Assembly (NCBI GenBank): GCA_041874725.1
Contig: CP097466.1
Location: 4,340,001 to 4,404,000, forward strand
Origin: Duganella sp. BuS-21
Lineage (GTDB): Bacteria > Pseudomonadota > Gammaproteobacteria > Burkholderiales > Burkholderiaceae_D
Direction: 5' to 3'
DNA length: 64,000 bases
Below the pieces are notes generated by a model. The model had not been told where the DNA came from. It did not search any database and saw only the letters and a list, made by a program, of their open reading frames with translations. Each line of letters starts with the position of its first letter. The first letter of the stretch is position 1. Below, piece after piece: positions 51,088 through 61,032 of the stretch. Both the position numbers and the translations under genes were made by a program.

Positions 51088-52230
51088 TTAGCGCTTGCCT
51101 GCACGGGTGCTGACGTCGACCCACACGGCGAGCGTCAGAATCGCGCCCTTGACGATCATTTGCCAGTACGTGTCCACGTCCAGCATCGACATGCCGTTGT
51201 CCAGCGACGCCATGACCAGCGCGCCGATCAGCGCCCCGTGTACGGTGCCCGAGCCGCCGCGCATCGAGGTGCCGCCGATGAAGCAGGCCGCAATCGCATC
51301 CAGCTCGCCCGAGGTGCCGGCCGATGGCGAACCGGCCGCCAGGCGCGCGGTGTTGACGATGCCGGCCAGTGCGCACATCAGGCCCATGATCCCGAAGATC
51401 CACAGCTTGATCGACTTGACGTTGATGCCCGACAGGCGGGTCGCCTCCATGTTCGAACCGACCGAGTACACGCGGCGGCCGAACACCGTCTGCGTGGTGA
51501 CGTAGCTGAACACGCCCAGCAACGCCAGCAACAGCAGCACCGGCAGCGGGATGCCTTCGTAGGAGTTGAAGGTGATGACGAAAGCCGCCAGCACCACGCC
51601 CAGCATGGCCAGCTTGGCGGCGTCGCGCCATACCGGCGCAATGTCCAGCTTGTGTACGACGCGGCTGCGGCGCTGCGCGAAGATCAGGTAGATCGCCACC
51701 GCGAACAACAGGAAGCCCAGCGCGATGCCCAGCACCGGCGACAGGTAGGCCTGGCCGATGTAGACCATGTCGTCCGATACCGGCGCGATGGTGGTGCCGC
51801 CGGTTACGCCCAGCACAATGCCGCGATAAGCCAGCATGCCGCCCAGGCCGACGATGAAGGACGGAATGCCCAGGTAGGCGGTCAGGTAGCCGTTGAACAG
51901 GCCGATGATCAGGCCCACCACCAGCACTGCGATCAGTGTCATGGGCAAGGGCAAATGGTGCGTCACGTCCAGCACCGCCGCGATGCCGCCCAACAGTCCA
52001 AGCAGCGAGCCGACCGAGAGGTCGATCTCGCCGGCGATGATCACCAGCGACATGCCGCAGGCGACGATGCCGGTGATGGCCATCTGGCGCATCAGGTTGG
52101 ACAGGTTGCGCGGCGTGACGAAGCCACCTTCGGTGTGGTAGCTGAAGAAGGCCCAGATCAATGCCACCGCGATCAACAACGCCAGCATCTTATACTGCGT
52201 GAACAACTGCTTGATATTCATACTTTTCAT
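51088..52230 (-). CDS. xylH: Xylose-type sugar ABC transporter permease XylH
   Basis: 380 residues, hydrophobic, about ten membrane helices. The block GEIDLSVGSLLGLLGGIA and the later SVGSNMEATRLSGINVKS are typical of ribose/xylose-class permeases, and GGTSMRGGSGTVHGALIG is also conserved. It forms the channel of the ABC importer with XylG and XylF. It is encoded 13 bases after the ATPase gene and before the GH3 gene. Length and sequence order (F, G, H) fit the xylose system rather than the arabinose one, though pentose specificity is not proven. Confidence 0.9.
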   Translation of the reverse strand: MKSMNIKQLFTQYKMLALLIAVALIWAFFSYHTEGGFVTPRNLSNLMRQMAITGIVACGMSLVIIAGEIDLSVGSLLGLLGGIAAVLDVTHHLPLPMTLIAVLVVGLIIGLFNGYLTAYLGIPSFIVGLGGMLAYRGIVLGVTGGTTIAPVSDDMVYIGQAYLSPVLGIALGFLLFAVAIYLIFAQRRSRVVHKLDIAPVWRDAAKLAMLGVVLAAFVITFNSYEGIPLPVLLLLALLGVFSYVTTQTVFGRRVYSVGSNMEATRLSGINVKSIKLWIFGIMGLMCALAGIVNTARLAAGSPSAGTSGELDAIAACFIGGTSMRGGSGTVHGALIGALVMASLDNGMSMLDVDTYWQMIVKGAILTLAVWVDVSTRAGKR

Positions 52231-52243
52231 TTTTAATCCTGGT

Positions 52244-53767
52244 TCAATGCGCGTCCAGCGCCGCAGCCAGCACGGTTTCCTGGCTCAGATTGTCGTTGAC
52301 GAAATCGCCGCGTAGCTTGCCCTCGCCGATCACCAGCACCCGGTCCGAAATGCCCAGCACTTCGGCCAGTTCCGACGACACCATGATGATCGACATGCCC
52401 TCCTTGGCCAGATTGAAGATCAGCTGATAGATCTCGAACTTGGCGCCGACATCGACGCCGCGCGTCGGTTCGTCAAGGATCAGGATCTTCGGTTTGGTCA
52501 GCAGCATCTTGGACAGCACCGCCTTCTGCTGGTTGCCGCCGGAAAGGCCGGTGATCGGCAGGAAGGGGCTGGAGGTCTTCAGCTTGACGCTCTTGATCTC
52601 CTGGCGGATGGTCGCCAGTTCGGCATCCTGGTCGATGCGGGTGGCGCGCACGAAGTCGTTCAGCACCGCCAGCGTCATGTTGTGGCCGACGCCGAGGTCC
52701 GGCACGATGCCGTGGTGCTTGCGGTCTTCCGGCACCATGGCCAGGCCGTTGCGGATCGACTTCACCGGCGTACTGGTATCGAGCTTGCGGCCGTTCAGCC
52801 AGACTTCCGCCTGGCTCTCGCCCGGATACGCGCCGAAGATGGCGGACACCAGTTCGGTGCGCCCTGCTCCCACCAGGCCGGCGATGCCGAGGATCTCGCC
52901 CTTGCGCAGCTTGAAGGAGATGTCGTCCACCCGCTTGCGCTCCGGATTATCCGGGTCGAAGCAAGTGACGTTGCGCGCTTCGAAAATCACCTCGCCCGGC
53001 GTATGTTCGCGCTGCGGATACAGCTGCGTCATTTCGCGGCCGACCATCTGCGCGATGATGCGGTCGATATTCATCTCCGACATCGGCGTGGTGGCGATAT
53101 GCTGGCCGTCGCGGATGGTGACGATGGTGTCGCAGATGTCGGCCACCTCATCCAGCTTGTGCGAGATGTAGACGCAGGTGACGCCCTTGGCTTTCAGCGA
53201 ATGGATAATCGCCAGCAGCACCTTGATCTCGGACGCCGTCAGCGAGGACGATGGCTCGTCCAGGATCAGCAGGCGCGCGTTCTTGTTGAGCGCCTTGGCG
53301 ATCTCGATCAGCTGCTGGTGGCCGCCGCCGTACTGCTTCACCGGCAGCACCACGTTGACGTCGTTGATGTTCAGTTCCTTCAGCAGCAGCTCGGCGCGGC
53401 GGTTCATGGCCGCATAGTCCATGCGGCCGCCCGGCAGCGTGATTTCGTTGCCGAGGAAGATATTCTCCGCCACCGACAGCTCCGGCACCAGCATCAGTTC
53501 CTGGTGGATGATGACGATGCCGGCGGCCTCGGTTTCACGGATGGACTGCGCCTGCAAAGGCTTGCCGTCCCAGATAATCTCGCCGTCCCAGGTGCCGTGC
53601 GGGTACACGGCGGACAGCACTTTCATCAAAGTCGATTTACCGGCGCCGTTCTCGCCACAAAGGCCGGCGCATTCGCCGGCCTTGAGCTTGATGTCGATGC
53701 CGTTCAAAGCGCGCACGCCGCCAAACTCCTTGACGATGTTGCGCATTTCCAGAAGATATTCGGCCAT
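52244..53767 (-). CDS. xylG: Xylose-type sugar ABC transporter ATP-binding protein XylG
   Basis: 507 residues with two ABC cassettes in one chain, as in sugar importers. The first has Walker [13 protein letters not shown], a YGGGHQQ signature and [11 protein letters not shown]. The second has [11 protein letters not shown] in the Walker A position (degenerate, as usual in this class), [13 protein letters not shown] and [14 protein letters not shown]. It energises xylose uptake through XylH. The gene starts 10 bases after xylF stops, so the two are cotranscribed. Confidence 0.93.
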   Translation of the reverse strand: MAEYLLEMRNIVKEFGGVRALNGIDIKLKAGECAGLCGENGAGKSTLMKVLSAVYPHGTWDGEIIWDGKPLQAQSIRETEAAGIVIIHQELMLVPELSVAENIFLGNEITLPGGRMDYAAMNRRAELLLKELNINDVNVVLPVKQYGGGHQQLIEIAKALNKNARLLILDEPSSSLTASEIKVLLAIIHSLKAKGVTCVYISHKLDEVADICDTIVTIRDGQHIATTPMSEMNIDRIIAQMVGREMTQLYPQREHTPGEVIFEARNVTCFDPDNPERKRVDDISFKLRKGEILGIAGLVGAGRTELVSAIFGAYPGESQAEVWLNGRKLDTSTPVKSIRNGLAMVPEDRKHHGIVPDLGVGHNMTLAVLNDFVRATRIDQDAELATIRQEIKSVKLKTSSPFLPITGLSGGNQQKAVLSKMLLTKPKILILDEPTRGVDVGAKFEIYQLIFNLAKEGMSIIMVSSELAEVLGISDRVLVIGEGKLRGDFVNDNLSQETVLAAALDAH

Positions 53768-53777
53768 CCTGAATCCC

Positions 53778-54782
53778 TTAGTTGGCGGTCAGTTGAGCCT
53801 TGGTGTAGAAGCCGTCGTCAGACAGTATGTTCACGTTCGCCTTGGTCAGGGCGATCGGCGCCAGCAGCAGCGTGCTGACGTTCTTCGTACCATTCGGATA
53901 GCTGGCGTTGTAGGCCGGCGCTTCGTTGCGTACCAGCTTGATCGACAGGCGTGCGGCTTCGGTGGCGATCAGCTTGAGCGGCTTGTAGACGGTCATGGCC
54001 TGGGTGCCGGCGATGACGCGCTTGACGGCCGCCAGGTCGGCGTCCTGGCCGGAGACCGGCACTTTGCCGGCCATCTTCTGCGCGGCCAGCGCCTGGATCG
54101 CACCGCCGGCGGTGGCGTCGTTGGATGCGACCACGGCGTCGATCTTGTTGCCGTTGGCGGTCAGCGCGTTCTCCACGATGGACAAGGCTTCGGAGGCGCT
54201 CCAGTCCTTGGTCCACTGCTTGCCCACGACCTTGATGTCGCCCTTGTCGATCAGCGGCTGCAGCACTTTCATCTGGCCTTCGCGCAGGACCTTGGCGTTG
54301 TTGTCGGTCGGCGCGCCGCCCAGCAGGTAGTAGTTACCTTTCGGTTTGATGGCGACCAGGCTGCCGGCCTGCAATTCGCCGACCTTGGCGTTGTCGAAGG
54401 AGATGTAGGCGTCGATGTCGGCATTCAGGATCAGGCGGTCGTAGGACACCACTTTGATCTTGGCCTTCTTGGCTTCACGGATGGCGTTGTTCAACACCGT
54501 GGCGTTGTACGGCACGATGACCAGCACATCCACGCCGCGCGCGATCAGGTTCTCGATCTGCGAAATCTGGCGCTGCTCGCTGGCGTCGGCCGATTGCACG
54601 AACACCTTGGCGCCCAGCTTTTCGGCTTCGGCGGTGAAGTACTCACGGTCGCGCGCCCAGCGTTCCAGGCGCAGGTCGTCGATCGAAAAACCGATCTTCG
54701 GGTTCTTGGCGTCGGCCATGGCGCTGCCGGCGCCCAGGGCCATCATGGCGCCCAACACGGCGCTTACTACAATCTTCTTCAT
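53778..54782 (-). CDS. xylF: D-xylose-binding periplasmic protein XylF
   Basis: 334 residues from the ATG at 54782 (ggagac upstream; the open frame beyond it crosses the repeat). A signal peptide ends [10 protein letters not shown]. The mature protein has the periplasmic-binding type 1 fold: [57 protein letters not shown] and [17 protein letters not shown]. These blocks match the XylF ligand-binding protein closely. It delivers pentose to the XylGH importer. It follows xylD after a 126-base gap that contains a large inverted repeat. Confidence 0.92.
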   Translation of the reverse strand: MKKIVVSAVLGAMMALGAGSAMADAKNPKIGFSIDDLRLERWARDREYFTAEAEKLGAKVFVQSADASEQRQISQIENLIARGVDVLVIVPYNATVLNNAIREAKKAKIKVVSYDRLILNADIDAYISFDNAKVGELQAGSLVAIKPKGNYYLLGGAPTDNNAKVLREGQMKVLQPLIDKGDIKVVGKQWTKDWSASEALSIVENALTANGNKIDAVVASNDATAGGAIQALAAQKMAGKVPVSGQDADLAAVKRVIAGTQAMTVYKPLKLIATEAARLSIKLVRNEAPAYNASYPNGTKNVSTLLLAPIALTKANVNILSDDGFYTKAQLTAN

Positions 54783-54818
54783 TTTTTTTGTGTCTCCGTA
54801 AATTGCATTCGTCAAACC

Positions 54819-54900
54819 GTCATTCCGGCGCAGGCCGGAATCCATGCCGAATATGCGTCGTCGCAGTCGTTCCATGGATTCCGGCTGGCGCCGGAATGAC
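54819..54900. repeat. Large imperfect inverted repeat (two REP-like hairpins) between xylD and xylF
   Basis: A 28-base left arm (54819-54846) and right arm (54873-54900) pair with two mismatches around a 26-base loop. Each arm is also its own hairpin: ATTCCGGC-gcag-GCCGGAAT and ATTCCGGC-tggc-GCCGGAAT. It resembles Neisseria dRS3-type units and the cluster at 9883-9962. Inside an operon it could stabilise or end part of the mRNA. Confidence 0.75.
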
Positions 54901-54908
54901 GGCACTGA

Positions 54909-56684
54909 TCAGTGGTTGTGGCGTGCCAGGGTCTGGCCCACTTCCTTGTATTCGAGCGCCAGTTCCATGCAGGCGCCGGTCTCCATCTGGCCCACGGTGG
55001 AGCGGTACAACTCCTGCCATGGCGTCTGGCTGGCCGGAATGGCTGGAATGCCTTCGGCCTTGCGCTTGACCAGTTCCTCGTCGCTGATCAGCATATTGCA
55101 ACTGCCTTCATTCAGGTCCACGCGCACGGTGTCGCCGGTGCGGATGTAGGCCAGGCCGCCGCCTACCGCGCTTTCCGGCGAGGCGTTCAGGATCGACGGG
55201 CTGTCCGAGGTGCCGGACTGGCGGCCGTCGCCCAGCGTCGGCAGCCAGTTGACGCCGCGCTTGATCAGCGCATCGGGCGGTTGCATGTTGACGACTTCCG
55301 CCGAGCCGGGCCAGCCGATCGGGCCGGCGCCGCGAATCACCAGCATGCAGTCCTCGTCGATGTTCAGCGACGGGTCGTTGATGCGGTCGTGGTAGTCGCC
55401 CGAACCGTCGAACACGATGGCGCGCGATTCGAACACGTTCTCGGCGCCCGGCTTGCTCAGGTAGCGCGCGCGGAACTCCGGCGAAATCACGCTGGTCTTC
55501 ATGATGGCGAAGTCGAACAGGTTGCCCTTCAGGACGAAGAAACCGGCGTCTTCCTTCAGCGGCGCGCTGAATGGATAGATCACTTCGCGGTCGACGGTCT
55601 CGCGACCGAGCAGATTCTCCGCCATGGTCTTGCCGGTGACGGTGAGGCGCTTGGAGCGCAGCTTGCCCTGCTGTTCCAGTTCCCACATCACGGCAGGCAC
55701 GCCGCCGGCGCGGTGGAAGCGCTCGCCCAGGAATTTACCGGACGGCTGCATGTTCAGCAGCAACGGCACCTTGTGGCCGTATTCCATCCAGTCGCTCGAC
55801 TTCAGCTCGACGCCGGCGTGACGCGCCATGGCGACGATGTGCTGCTGGGCGTTGGTGGATCCGCCGATGGCGGCGTTAACCACGATCGCGTCCAGGAAGG
55901 CGTCGCGGTTCAGGATGGCCGAAGGACGGAGGTCCTGCTTCGCCATCTCGACGATGCGCTTGCCGGTTTCGTAGGCCATCTGTCCGCGTTCGCGGTACGG
56001 CGCGGGAATCGCCGAGCACCCGGTCAGCGACATGCCCAGCGCTTCGGCGATGGCGTTCATGGTCGATGCGGTGCCCATGGTGTTGCAGTGGCCGGCCGAC
56101 GGCGCCGAAGCGGCGGCGATCTGCAGGAACTTCTCGTTGTCGATCTTGCCTGCGGCCAGTTGACGGCGGCCTTTCCAGATGGCGGCGCCGGAACCGGCCA
56201 GTTCACCCTCGAACCAGCCGTCCAGCATCGGGCCGCCGGACAGCACGATGGCGGGAATGTCGACCGTGGCAGCGGCCATCAGCTGCGACGGCGTGGTCTT
56301 GTCGCAGCCGGTGGTCAGCACCACGGCGTCGATCGGATAGCCGTGCAGGATTTCGACCAGGCCCATATACGCCAGGTTGCGGTCGATGGCGGCGGTCGGG
56401 CGGCGGCAGTTCTCGAAGATCGGGTGCAGCGGGAATTCCATCGCGATGCCGCCGGCATCACGGATACCGTCGCGCACGCGCTGGGCCAGCTCCAGGTGGA
56501 TGCGGTTGCACGGGCTGATGTCGCTGCCGCTTTGTGCAATGCCGATGATCGGGCGGCCGGAACGCAGTTCCTCCGGCGTGATCCCGTAGTTCATGAAGCG
56601 CTCGAGATAGAGCGCGGTCATATCGATATGGTCTGGATTATCAAACCAGTCCTGCGAACGGTAGCGACGCGATTGGGTGCTCAT
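54909..56684 (-). CDS. xylD: D-xylonate dehydratase (IlvD/Edd family)
   Basis: 591 residues from the ATG at 56684; the frame is open upstream but that part lies over the lactonase gene. From memory it aligns almost gap-free with Caulobacter XylD, starting with RSQDWFDNPDHIDMTALYLE. The three cysteines that bind the Fe-S cluster in this family are in SDISPCNRIH, TTGCDKTTPSQLM and SAGHCNTMGTAST. It converts D-xylonate to 2-keto-3-deoxy-D-xylonate, step three of the Weimberg pathway; L-arabonate is a possible alternative substrate. It follows the lactonase gene by 8 bases. Confidence 0.93.
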   Translation of the reverse strand: MSTQSRRYRSQDWFDNPDHIDMTALYLERFMNYGITPEELRSGRPIIGIAQSGSDISPCNRIHLELAQRVRDGIRDAGGIAMEFPLHPIFENCRRPTAAIDRNLAYMGLVEILHGYPIDAVVLTTGCDKTTPSQLMAAATVDIPAIVLSGGPMLDGWFEGELAGSGAAIWKGRRQLAAGKIDNEKFLQIAAASAPSAGHCNTMGTASTMNAIAEALGMSLTGCSAIPAPYRERGQMAYETGKRIVEMAKQDLRPSAILNRDAFLDAIVVNAAIGGSTNAQQHIVAMARHAGVELKSSDWMEYGHKVPLLLNMQPSGKFLGERFHRAGGVPAVMWELEQQGKLRSKRLTVTGKTMAENLLGRETVDREVIYPFSAPLKEDAGFFVLKGNLFDFAIMKTSVISPEFRARYLSKPGAENVFESRAIVFDGSGDYHDRINDPSLNIDEDCMLVIRGAGPIGWPGSAEVVNMQPPDALIKRGVNWLPTLGDGRQSGTSDSPSILNASPESAVGGGLAYIRTGDTVRVDLNEGSCNMLISDEELVKRKAEGIPAIPASQTPWQELYRSTVGQMETGACMELALEYKEVGQTLARHNH

Positions 56685-56692
56685 GGAGGTGC

Positions 56693-57580
56693 CTATTCTG
56701 ATAAATATTCTGGTAAATACGAATGCTGCAGTTGTCCCGGTGTCGCCACGCGGAAGCTGAATACGCCTCCCGCCAGCGGTTCCCGGCGCAATTCTTCGTC
56801 CGTCAGTCCCTTGCGGGCCGTGGTCACGAACACGGTGCGCAGATCCTCGCCCCCGAAGGCGACCTTGGTGACATTCGAACACGGCATGGGGATTGTGTCC
56901 AGCAGTTCCCCCGATGCCGCATACCGCTCGATGCGGGCGCCGGCGAACAGGCCGACCCACAACGCGCCGTCGGCATCCACCGCCGTGCCGTCCGGGTAGC
57001 CGGCGCCGGCGATCTTGACGAACACGCGCTTGTTGGACAGCGCGCCCTGTTCGTCCAGGTCGAAGGCGTAAATGGTCTTCTCCAGCGTGTCCGTGTGGTA
57101 GAAGGTGCGGCCGTCCGGGCTGACGCACGGACCGTTGGTGATGACGTAGCCGCCGTCCTTGTGCTGCAGGCCCTGGCCCGCACCGAGACGGAACAGCGAA
57201 CCGCTGGGCGCCACTTCGGCGTTGTCCATGGAGCCGAACCACAGCGCGCCGTGGCGGTCCACATAGCCGTCGTTGAGGCGATTGCCCGGCAGCTCGGCTT
57301 CCAGTTCCTGGATAGTGCTCAGCGCACCGGTCTCGAACGAGAAGCGCTCGATGCGGCCCGGCAGGCCGCACACGAAGTCGCCGCCGTGGATCGGCAAGGC
57401 GAAGCCCACTTCGGACGTCAGCGTCCAGCTCTGGCGGCGGCCGCCGTCTTCCGCGCAGCGGTGGATGGCGCGCTGCTTGATGTCGACGAAGTACAGCATC
57501 TTGTCTTCAGAATGCCATACCGGGCCTTCACCGAGGGTCGCCCCCAGCGGCCAGATGCACTCAGGCTGGTAGAGGTTCAT
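56693..57580 (-). CDS. xylC: SMP-30/gluconolactonase-family xylonolactonase
   Basis: 295 residues. The six-bladed propeller of the SMP-30 family is shown by GATLGEGPVWHSED (metal Glu), NRLNDGYVDRHGALWFGSMD (metal Asn/Asp) and GYPDGTAVDADGALWVG (catalytic Asp). It hydrolyses xylono-lactone to xylonate with a divalent metal. The ATG at 57580 overlaps the stop of the dehydrogenase gene (ATGA), coupling the two. The 54 extra residues encoded upstream are an artefact of the open frame. Confidence 0.9.
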   Translation of the reverse strand: MNLYQPECIWPLGATLGEGPVWHSEDKMLYFVDIKQRAIHRCAEDGGRRQSWTLTSEVGFALPIHGGDFVCGLPGRIERFSFETGALSTIQELEAELPGNRLNDGYVDRHGALWFGSMDNAEVAPSGSLFRLGAGQGLQHKDGGYVITNGPCVSPDGRTFYHTDTLEKTIYAFDLDEQGALSNKRVFVKIAGAGYPDGTAVDADGALWVGLFAGARIERYAASGELLDTIPMPCSNVTKVAFGGEDLRTVFVTTARKGLTDEELRREPLAGGVFSFRVATPGQLQHSYLPEYLSE

Positions 57581-58356
57581 GCACCATACCATCCGGCGTC
57601 TACGAAGTAATCGCGGCCGGAGCAGCGTCGTGCATTGTCCGAGGACAGGAACAGCGCCATGGCGGCGATGTCTTCCGGCTCCACGCGCTCGTGCAGGCAC
57701 TGCGCGTTGAGGATCTCCTGCTCGCCTTCCGGCGTGTGCCACAGCGCCATCTGGCGCGCGGTGCGCACCGAACCGGGAATCACGCAGTTGACGCGGATGC
57801 CGTCACGTCCCAGGTCGCGCGCCAGGCCGCGGGTCAGTCCTTCGATGGCCGCCTTGGCGGTCATGTACAGGGTCAGGTCCGGCAGCGCCAGGTGCCACGA
57901 GATCGAACCGAAGTTCAGGATCACGCCGCTGCCGGCCTTCTTCATGCCGGGCGCCACGGCCTGCGCGCAGAAGAACTGGTGGCGCAGGTTGACGGCCAGG
58001 CTGTCGTCCCAATACTTGCCGGTGACGTCTTCAATCTGGTGACGGTTGTCGTTGGCGGCGTTGTTGATCAGGACTTCAATCGCCCCGTGATCCTTTTCGA
58101 TCTGCGCGAACACGTTGGACAAGGCGTCCAGGTCGGTCAGGTCGCAGGGGAAGAAGACCGGCGGGATTTTGGCGCCCTTCATACTGTCGGCCAGCTCGCG
58201 CGAGGCTTCGACGGCGATGTCGACGAAGAACACTTGCGCGCCTTGTTTGACGAATGCGTCCACGATGCCGGCGCCGATGCCGGTTCCGCCGCCAGTAATC
58301 AGGACCCGCTTGCCAGCGAGGTCCGGGTAGGTAGCGTAGACCAGGGGTTGAACCAT
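57577..58356 (-). CDS. xylB: D-xylose 1-dehydrogenase (SDR family, Caulobacter-type XylB)
   Basis: 259 residues of the short-chain dehydrogenase fold. The cofactor loop is LITGGGTGIGAG, NNAAND is the NNAG motif, and the catalytic region GSISWHLALPDLTLYMTAK holds Ser, Tyr and Lys. The ending VDAGW and block ECC-free LHERVEPEDIAAMALFL resemble Caulobacter XylB. It oxidises D-xylose to xylonolactone with NAD+. This is not the xylulokinase also called XylB in E. coli. It is the third gene of the operon, after gudD and xylX. Confidence 0.9.
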   Translation of the reverse strand: MVQPLVYATYPDLAGKRVLITGGGTGIGAGIVDAFVKQGAQVFFVDIAVEASRELADSMKGAKIPPVFFPCDLTDLDALSNVFAQIEKDHGAIEVLINNAANDNRHQIEDVTGKYWDDSLAVNLRHQFFCAQAVAPGMKKAGSGVILNFGSISWHLALPDLTLYMTAKAAIEGLTRGLARDLGRDGIRVNCVIPGSVRTARQMALWHTPEGEQEILNAQCLHERVEPEDIAAMALFLSSDNARRCSGRDYFVDAGWYGA

Positions 58357-58396
58357 TTATTCTCTCCAGAGATGCAGTTATGTTTGCGTTTTGTTT

Positions 58397-59593
58397 TTAG
58401 TTGAGCAGGCCGCGTTGGGCCAGATTGCGGTACAGCGCGCGCACGCCGAAGGTCCACGGTGCGACTTCTTCGCTCAGGTAGACGTGGTTGACCAGCATGC
58501 CGAGCGACGGGCTGCTGATGCTGACGCGGTCACCCAGCTTGTGGGTGAAGCCGGCGCCCGGTGCGCCACGGTCCTTGATCGGCGAGAACATGGTGCCGAG
58601 GAAGAGCATGAAGCCGTCCGGATACTGGTGGTGCGGGCCGCTGGTTTGCGACACCAGGTCCAGCGGATCGCGGCTGATCTGGCGCATGCGGCTTTCGCCG
58701 TCCAGGCGGAAGCCGTCTTCGGCGCCTTCGATCGCCAGGCGCAGTTCCGCATTGCGTACGGTGTCGATGGTGAAGCGTTCGTCGAACAGGCGGATGAACG
58801 GGCCGATGCCGCAGGAGGCGTTGTTGTCCTTGGCTTTACCCAGCAGCAGCGCGCTGCGGCCTTCGATGTCGCGCAGGTTGACGTCGTTGCCCAGGGTGGC
58901 GCCGACGGTCTGGGCGCGGCTGTTCACGGCCAACACGATTTCCGGTTCAGGGTTGTTCCATTTCGATGCCGAGTTCAGGCCGACGTCGGCGCCGAAACCG
59001 ACCGCCGACATCGGCTGCGACTTGGAGAACACTTCGGCGTAAGGGCCGATGCCCACTTCCATGTACTGCGACCAGGCGCCGCGCGCGATGAATTCTTGCT
59101 TGAGCTTTTCCGCTTCCGGCGAACCTGGCTTGATGGCCGACAGGTCGGCGCCAATGTCCTTGAGCAGCGAGGCGCGCAGCTCGTCGGCCTTGGCCGGATT
59201 GCCGCCGGCCTGCTCTTCGATCACGCGTTCCAGCAGGCTGACGGCGAAGGTCACGCCGCAAGCCTTGATGGCTTGCACGTCGCACGGCGCCAGCAGGCGC
59301 ACCGCCGCCTCTGCGTGAGGGCCGCCGTTGCCCAGCGCCGCTTCCACCAGCGCCTCGGCGCGGCCCAGCGATTCACCTTGCGCCGAGTGGGCGAAAGCCA
59401 CCAGGTCGTCGCGCTCCAGCAGGTCCGACATGGTCGGCGCCAGCGCAGTGATGTCGAATACTTCGCCGTTGCGCACCACGACCACGCTTGGGCCGTTGAC
59501 GTCGGCGCGCCATACGCGGCCTACCAGCAGTGCGTCCGGCAGGTCGACCGGCAGGTGGGCCGATACCGGCGCGTGTTTCAGATTGTTTTTCAT
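58397..59593 (-). CDS. xylX: 2-keto-3-deoxy-D-xylonate dehydratase (FAH family, XylX)
   Basis: 398 residues from the ATG at 59593 (aaaggac upstream). It belongs to the fumarylacetoacetate hydrolase superfamily. Matching blocks with Caulobacter XylX include AAGVTFAVS-like ACGVTFAVSLLERVIEE, WSQYMEVGIGPYAEVF, NNPEPEIVLAVNS, GNDVNLRDIEGRSALLLGKA and DGFMLFLGTMFSP. It removes water from 2-keto-3-deoxyxylonate to give 2-oxoglutarate semialdehyde. The final dehydrogenase (XylA) is not in the window. Its gene lies 38 bases after gudD. Confidence 0.92.
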   Translation of the reverse strand: MKNNLKHAPVSAHLPVDLPDALLVGRVWRADVNGPSVVVVRNGEVFDITALAPTMSDLLERDDLVAFAHSAQGESLGRAEALVEAALGNGGPHAEAAVRLLAPCDVQAIKACGVTFAVSLLERVIEEQAGGNPAKADELRASLLKDIGADLSAIKPGSPEAEKLKQEFIARGAWSQYMEVGIGPYAEVFSKSQPMSAVGFGADVGLNSASKWNNPEPEIVLAVNSRAQTVGATLGNDVNLRDIEGRSALLLGKAKDNNASCGIGPFIRLFDERFTIDTVRNAELRLAIEGAEDGFRLDGESRMRQISRDPLDLVSQTSGPHHQYPDGFMLFLGTMFSPIKDRGAPGAGFTHKLGDRVSISSPSLGMLVNHVYLSEEVAPWTFGVRALYRNLAQRGLLN

Positions 59594-59631
59594 GGGATGT
59601 CCTTTGTCTCGATTTTCAGCTTCAGTGCTTA

Positions 59632-61005
59632 TCAACGCCCGAGGCTCGGTTTGTTAGGGGAATATGTCCAGCCGGGTACCAAATACCGCATCGCCATCGC
59701 GTCGTCGCGCGCCGTGGTGGCTACCTTCTTATACAGCTCATGGGCCGCTTCAATGCGGTCCATGTCTGGTTCTATGCCCAGGCCCGGTGCTTGTGGCACC
59801 TTGACCTCGCCGCCGATGATTTGCAGCGGCTCGCGCGTCAGGCGTTCCTGACCTTCCTGCCAGATCCAGTGGGTGTCGATGGCGGTGATCCTGCCCGGCG
59901 CGGCGGCGGCGGCGTGGGTAAACATCGCCAGCGACACGTCGAAGTGATTGTTGGAGTGCGAACCCCAGGTCAGCCCCCAATCGTGGCACAACTGCGCCAG
60001 CCGCACCGAACCCTGCATGGTCCAGAAGTGCGGATCGGCCAGCGGAATGTCGACGGCGCCCAGCAGATGCGAGTGCGCCATCTGGCGCCAGTCGGTGGCG
60101 ATCATATTGGTGGCGGTGGGGATGCCGGTGGCGCGGCGGAACTCGGCCATGATTTCGCGGCCCGAGTAGCCGTCCTCCGCACCGCACGGGTCTTCGGCGT
60201 AGGCCATCAGATGGCCCTGGCCACGGCACAGGCCCACCGCTTCGCGCAGCGACCAGGCGCCGTTCGGGTCCAGCGTCACGCGCGAATCGGGGAAGCGGGC
60301 CTTGATGGCGGCGATGGCTTCCATCTCTTCGGCGCCGCGCATCACGCCGCCTTTCAGCTTGAAGTCGCGGAAGCCGTATTTGGCGACGGTGGCTTCGGCC
60401 AGTTCGACGATGGCGGCCGGCGTGACGGCTTCCTGGTTGCGGCGCGCGTACCAGTCGGAGGCGCCCTCGCCGCTCAGGTATGGCAGGTCGGTGCGGCGAC
60501 GGTCGCCGATGTAGAACAGATAGGCCAGCATCGGCACGCTGTCGCGCTGTTGGCCGGCGCCGAGCAGTTCGCAGACCGGCACGTTCAGGTGCTGCCCCAG
60601 CAGGTCGAGCAACGCCGCTTCGACGGCGGTGACCACGTTCTCAAGGCGCAGATTGATTTCGTGCGGTTGCTTCAGTATTTCCGCTTCGGCGTCGTCGGTC
60701 ACCTGATGGAAACCGCCGATGGACGCGCGGATGGCGTTCAGGGTGCGGTTGTAGCGGCCGACCTGGGCGCCGACGACCATCGGCACGGCGTTTTGCAGCG
60801 CGCGCAGGATGCCGGCGCCGCCGGGAACCTCGCCCATGCCGGTGTGGCCGGCGCTATCTTTTAACAGTACTAAATTCCGGGTGAAGTACGGCGAATGAGC
60901 GCCGCAAAGATTGAGCAGCATGCTATCGTGACCCGCCACTGGTACTACTTGCATCTCCGTTATCACCGGACTGCCAGCCTCCGGCGTTTTTGTTGCATGT
61001 ACCAT
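59632..61005 (-). CDS. gudD: Glucarate dehydratase (enolase superfamily)
   Basis: 457 residues. It aligns, from memory, with E. coli GudD throughout: [20 protein letters not shown] at the start, FKLKGG (the catalytic KxK), [10 protein letters not shown] (metal Asp), [17 protein letters not shown], and [17 protein letters not shown] with the catalytic His. It dehydrates D-glucarate to 5-keto-4-deoxyglucarate. That route later joins the Weimberg route at 2-oxoglutarate semialdehyde, which explains its presence as first gene of the xylose operon. A GudD-related protein with another aldarate as substrate is possible. A ribosome region (gtaaagag) precedes the ATG. Confidence 0.92.
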   Translation of the reverse strand: MVHATKTPEAGSPVITEMQVVPVAGHDSMLLNLCGAHSPYFTRNLVLLKDSAGHTGMGEVPGGAGILRALQNAVPMVVGAQVGRYNRTLNAIRASIGGFHQVTDDAEAEILKQPHEINLRLENVVTAVEAALLDLLGQHLNVPVCELLGAGQQRDSVPMLAYLFYIGDRRRTDLPYLSGEGASDWYARRNQEAVTPAAIVELAEATVAKYGFRDFKLKGGVMRGAEEMEAIAAIKARFPDSRVTLDPNGAWSLREAVGLCRGQGHLMAYAEDPCGAEDGYSGREIMAEFRRATGIPTATNMIATDWRQMAHSHLLGAVDIPLADPHFWTMQGSVRLAQLCHDWGLTWGSHSNNHFDVSLAMFTHAAAAAPGRITAIDTHWIWQEGQERLTREPLQIIGGEVKVPQAPGLGIEPDMDRIEAAHELYKKVATTARDDAMAMRYLVPGWTYSPNKPSLGR

Positions 61006-61024
61006 CTCTTTACCCTAAAATGAA

Positions 61025-61032
61025 TAGCGCTA
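61025..61032. promoter_or_regulatory. LacI-family-like operator core in the divergent xylose promoter
   Basis: TAGCGCTA, a perfect 8-bp palindrome with a central CG, in the context ATAGCGCTAACA (61024-61035). It lies in the 51-bp gap between gudD (reverse) and the SGNH esterase gene (forward). LacI-type repressors of pentose genes often recognise TGTTAGCGCTA-like sites. No LacI gene lies in the window. Confidence 0.55.

Noticed and set aside
48183..51113. A 976-codon open frame opposite the GH3 gene
   Set aside because: Low-complexity Arg/His/Val/Ala translation, no start signals, fully covered by the well-supported GH3 and DUF3761 genes.
54912..56999. A 695-codon open frame opposite xylD
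   Set aside because: No family similarity; the reverse strand codes a highly conserved dehydratase.
56685..57371. Upstream extension of the xylD frame
   Set aside because: It runs through the lactonase gene in another frame; XylD homologs start near the ATG at 56684.
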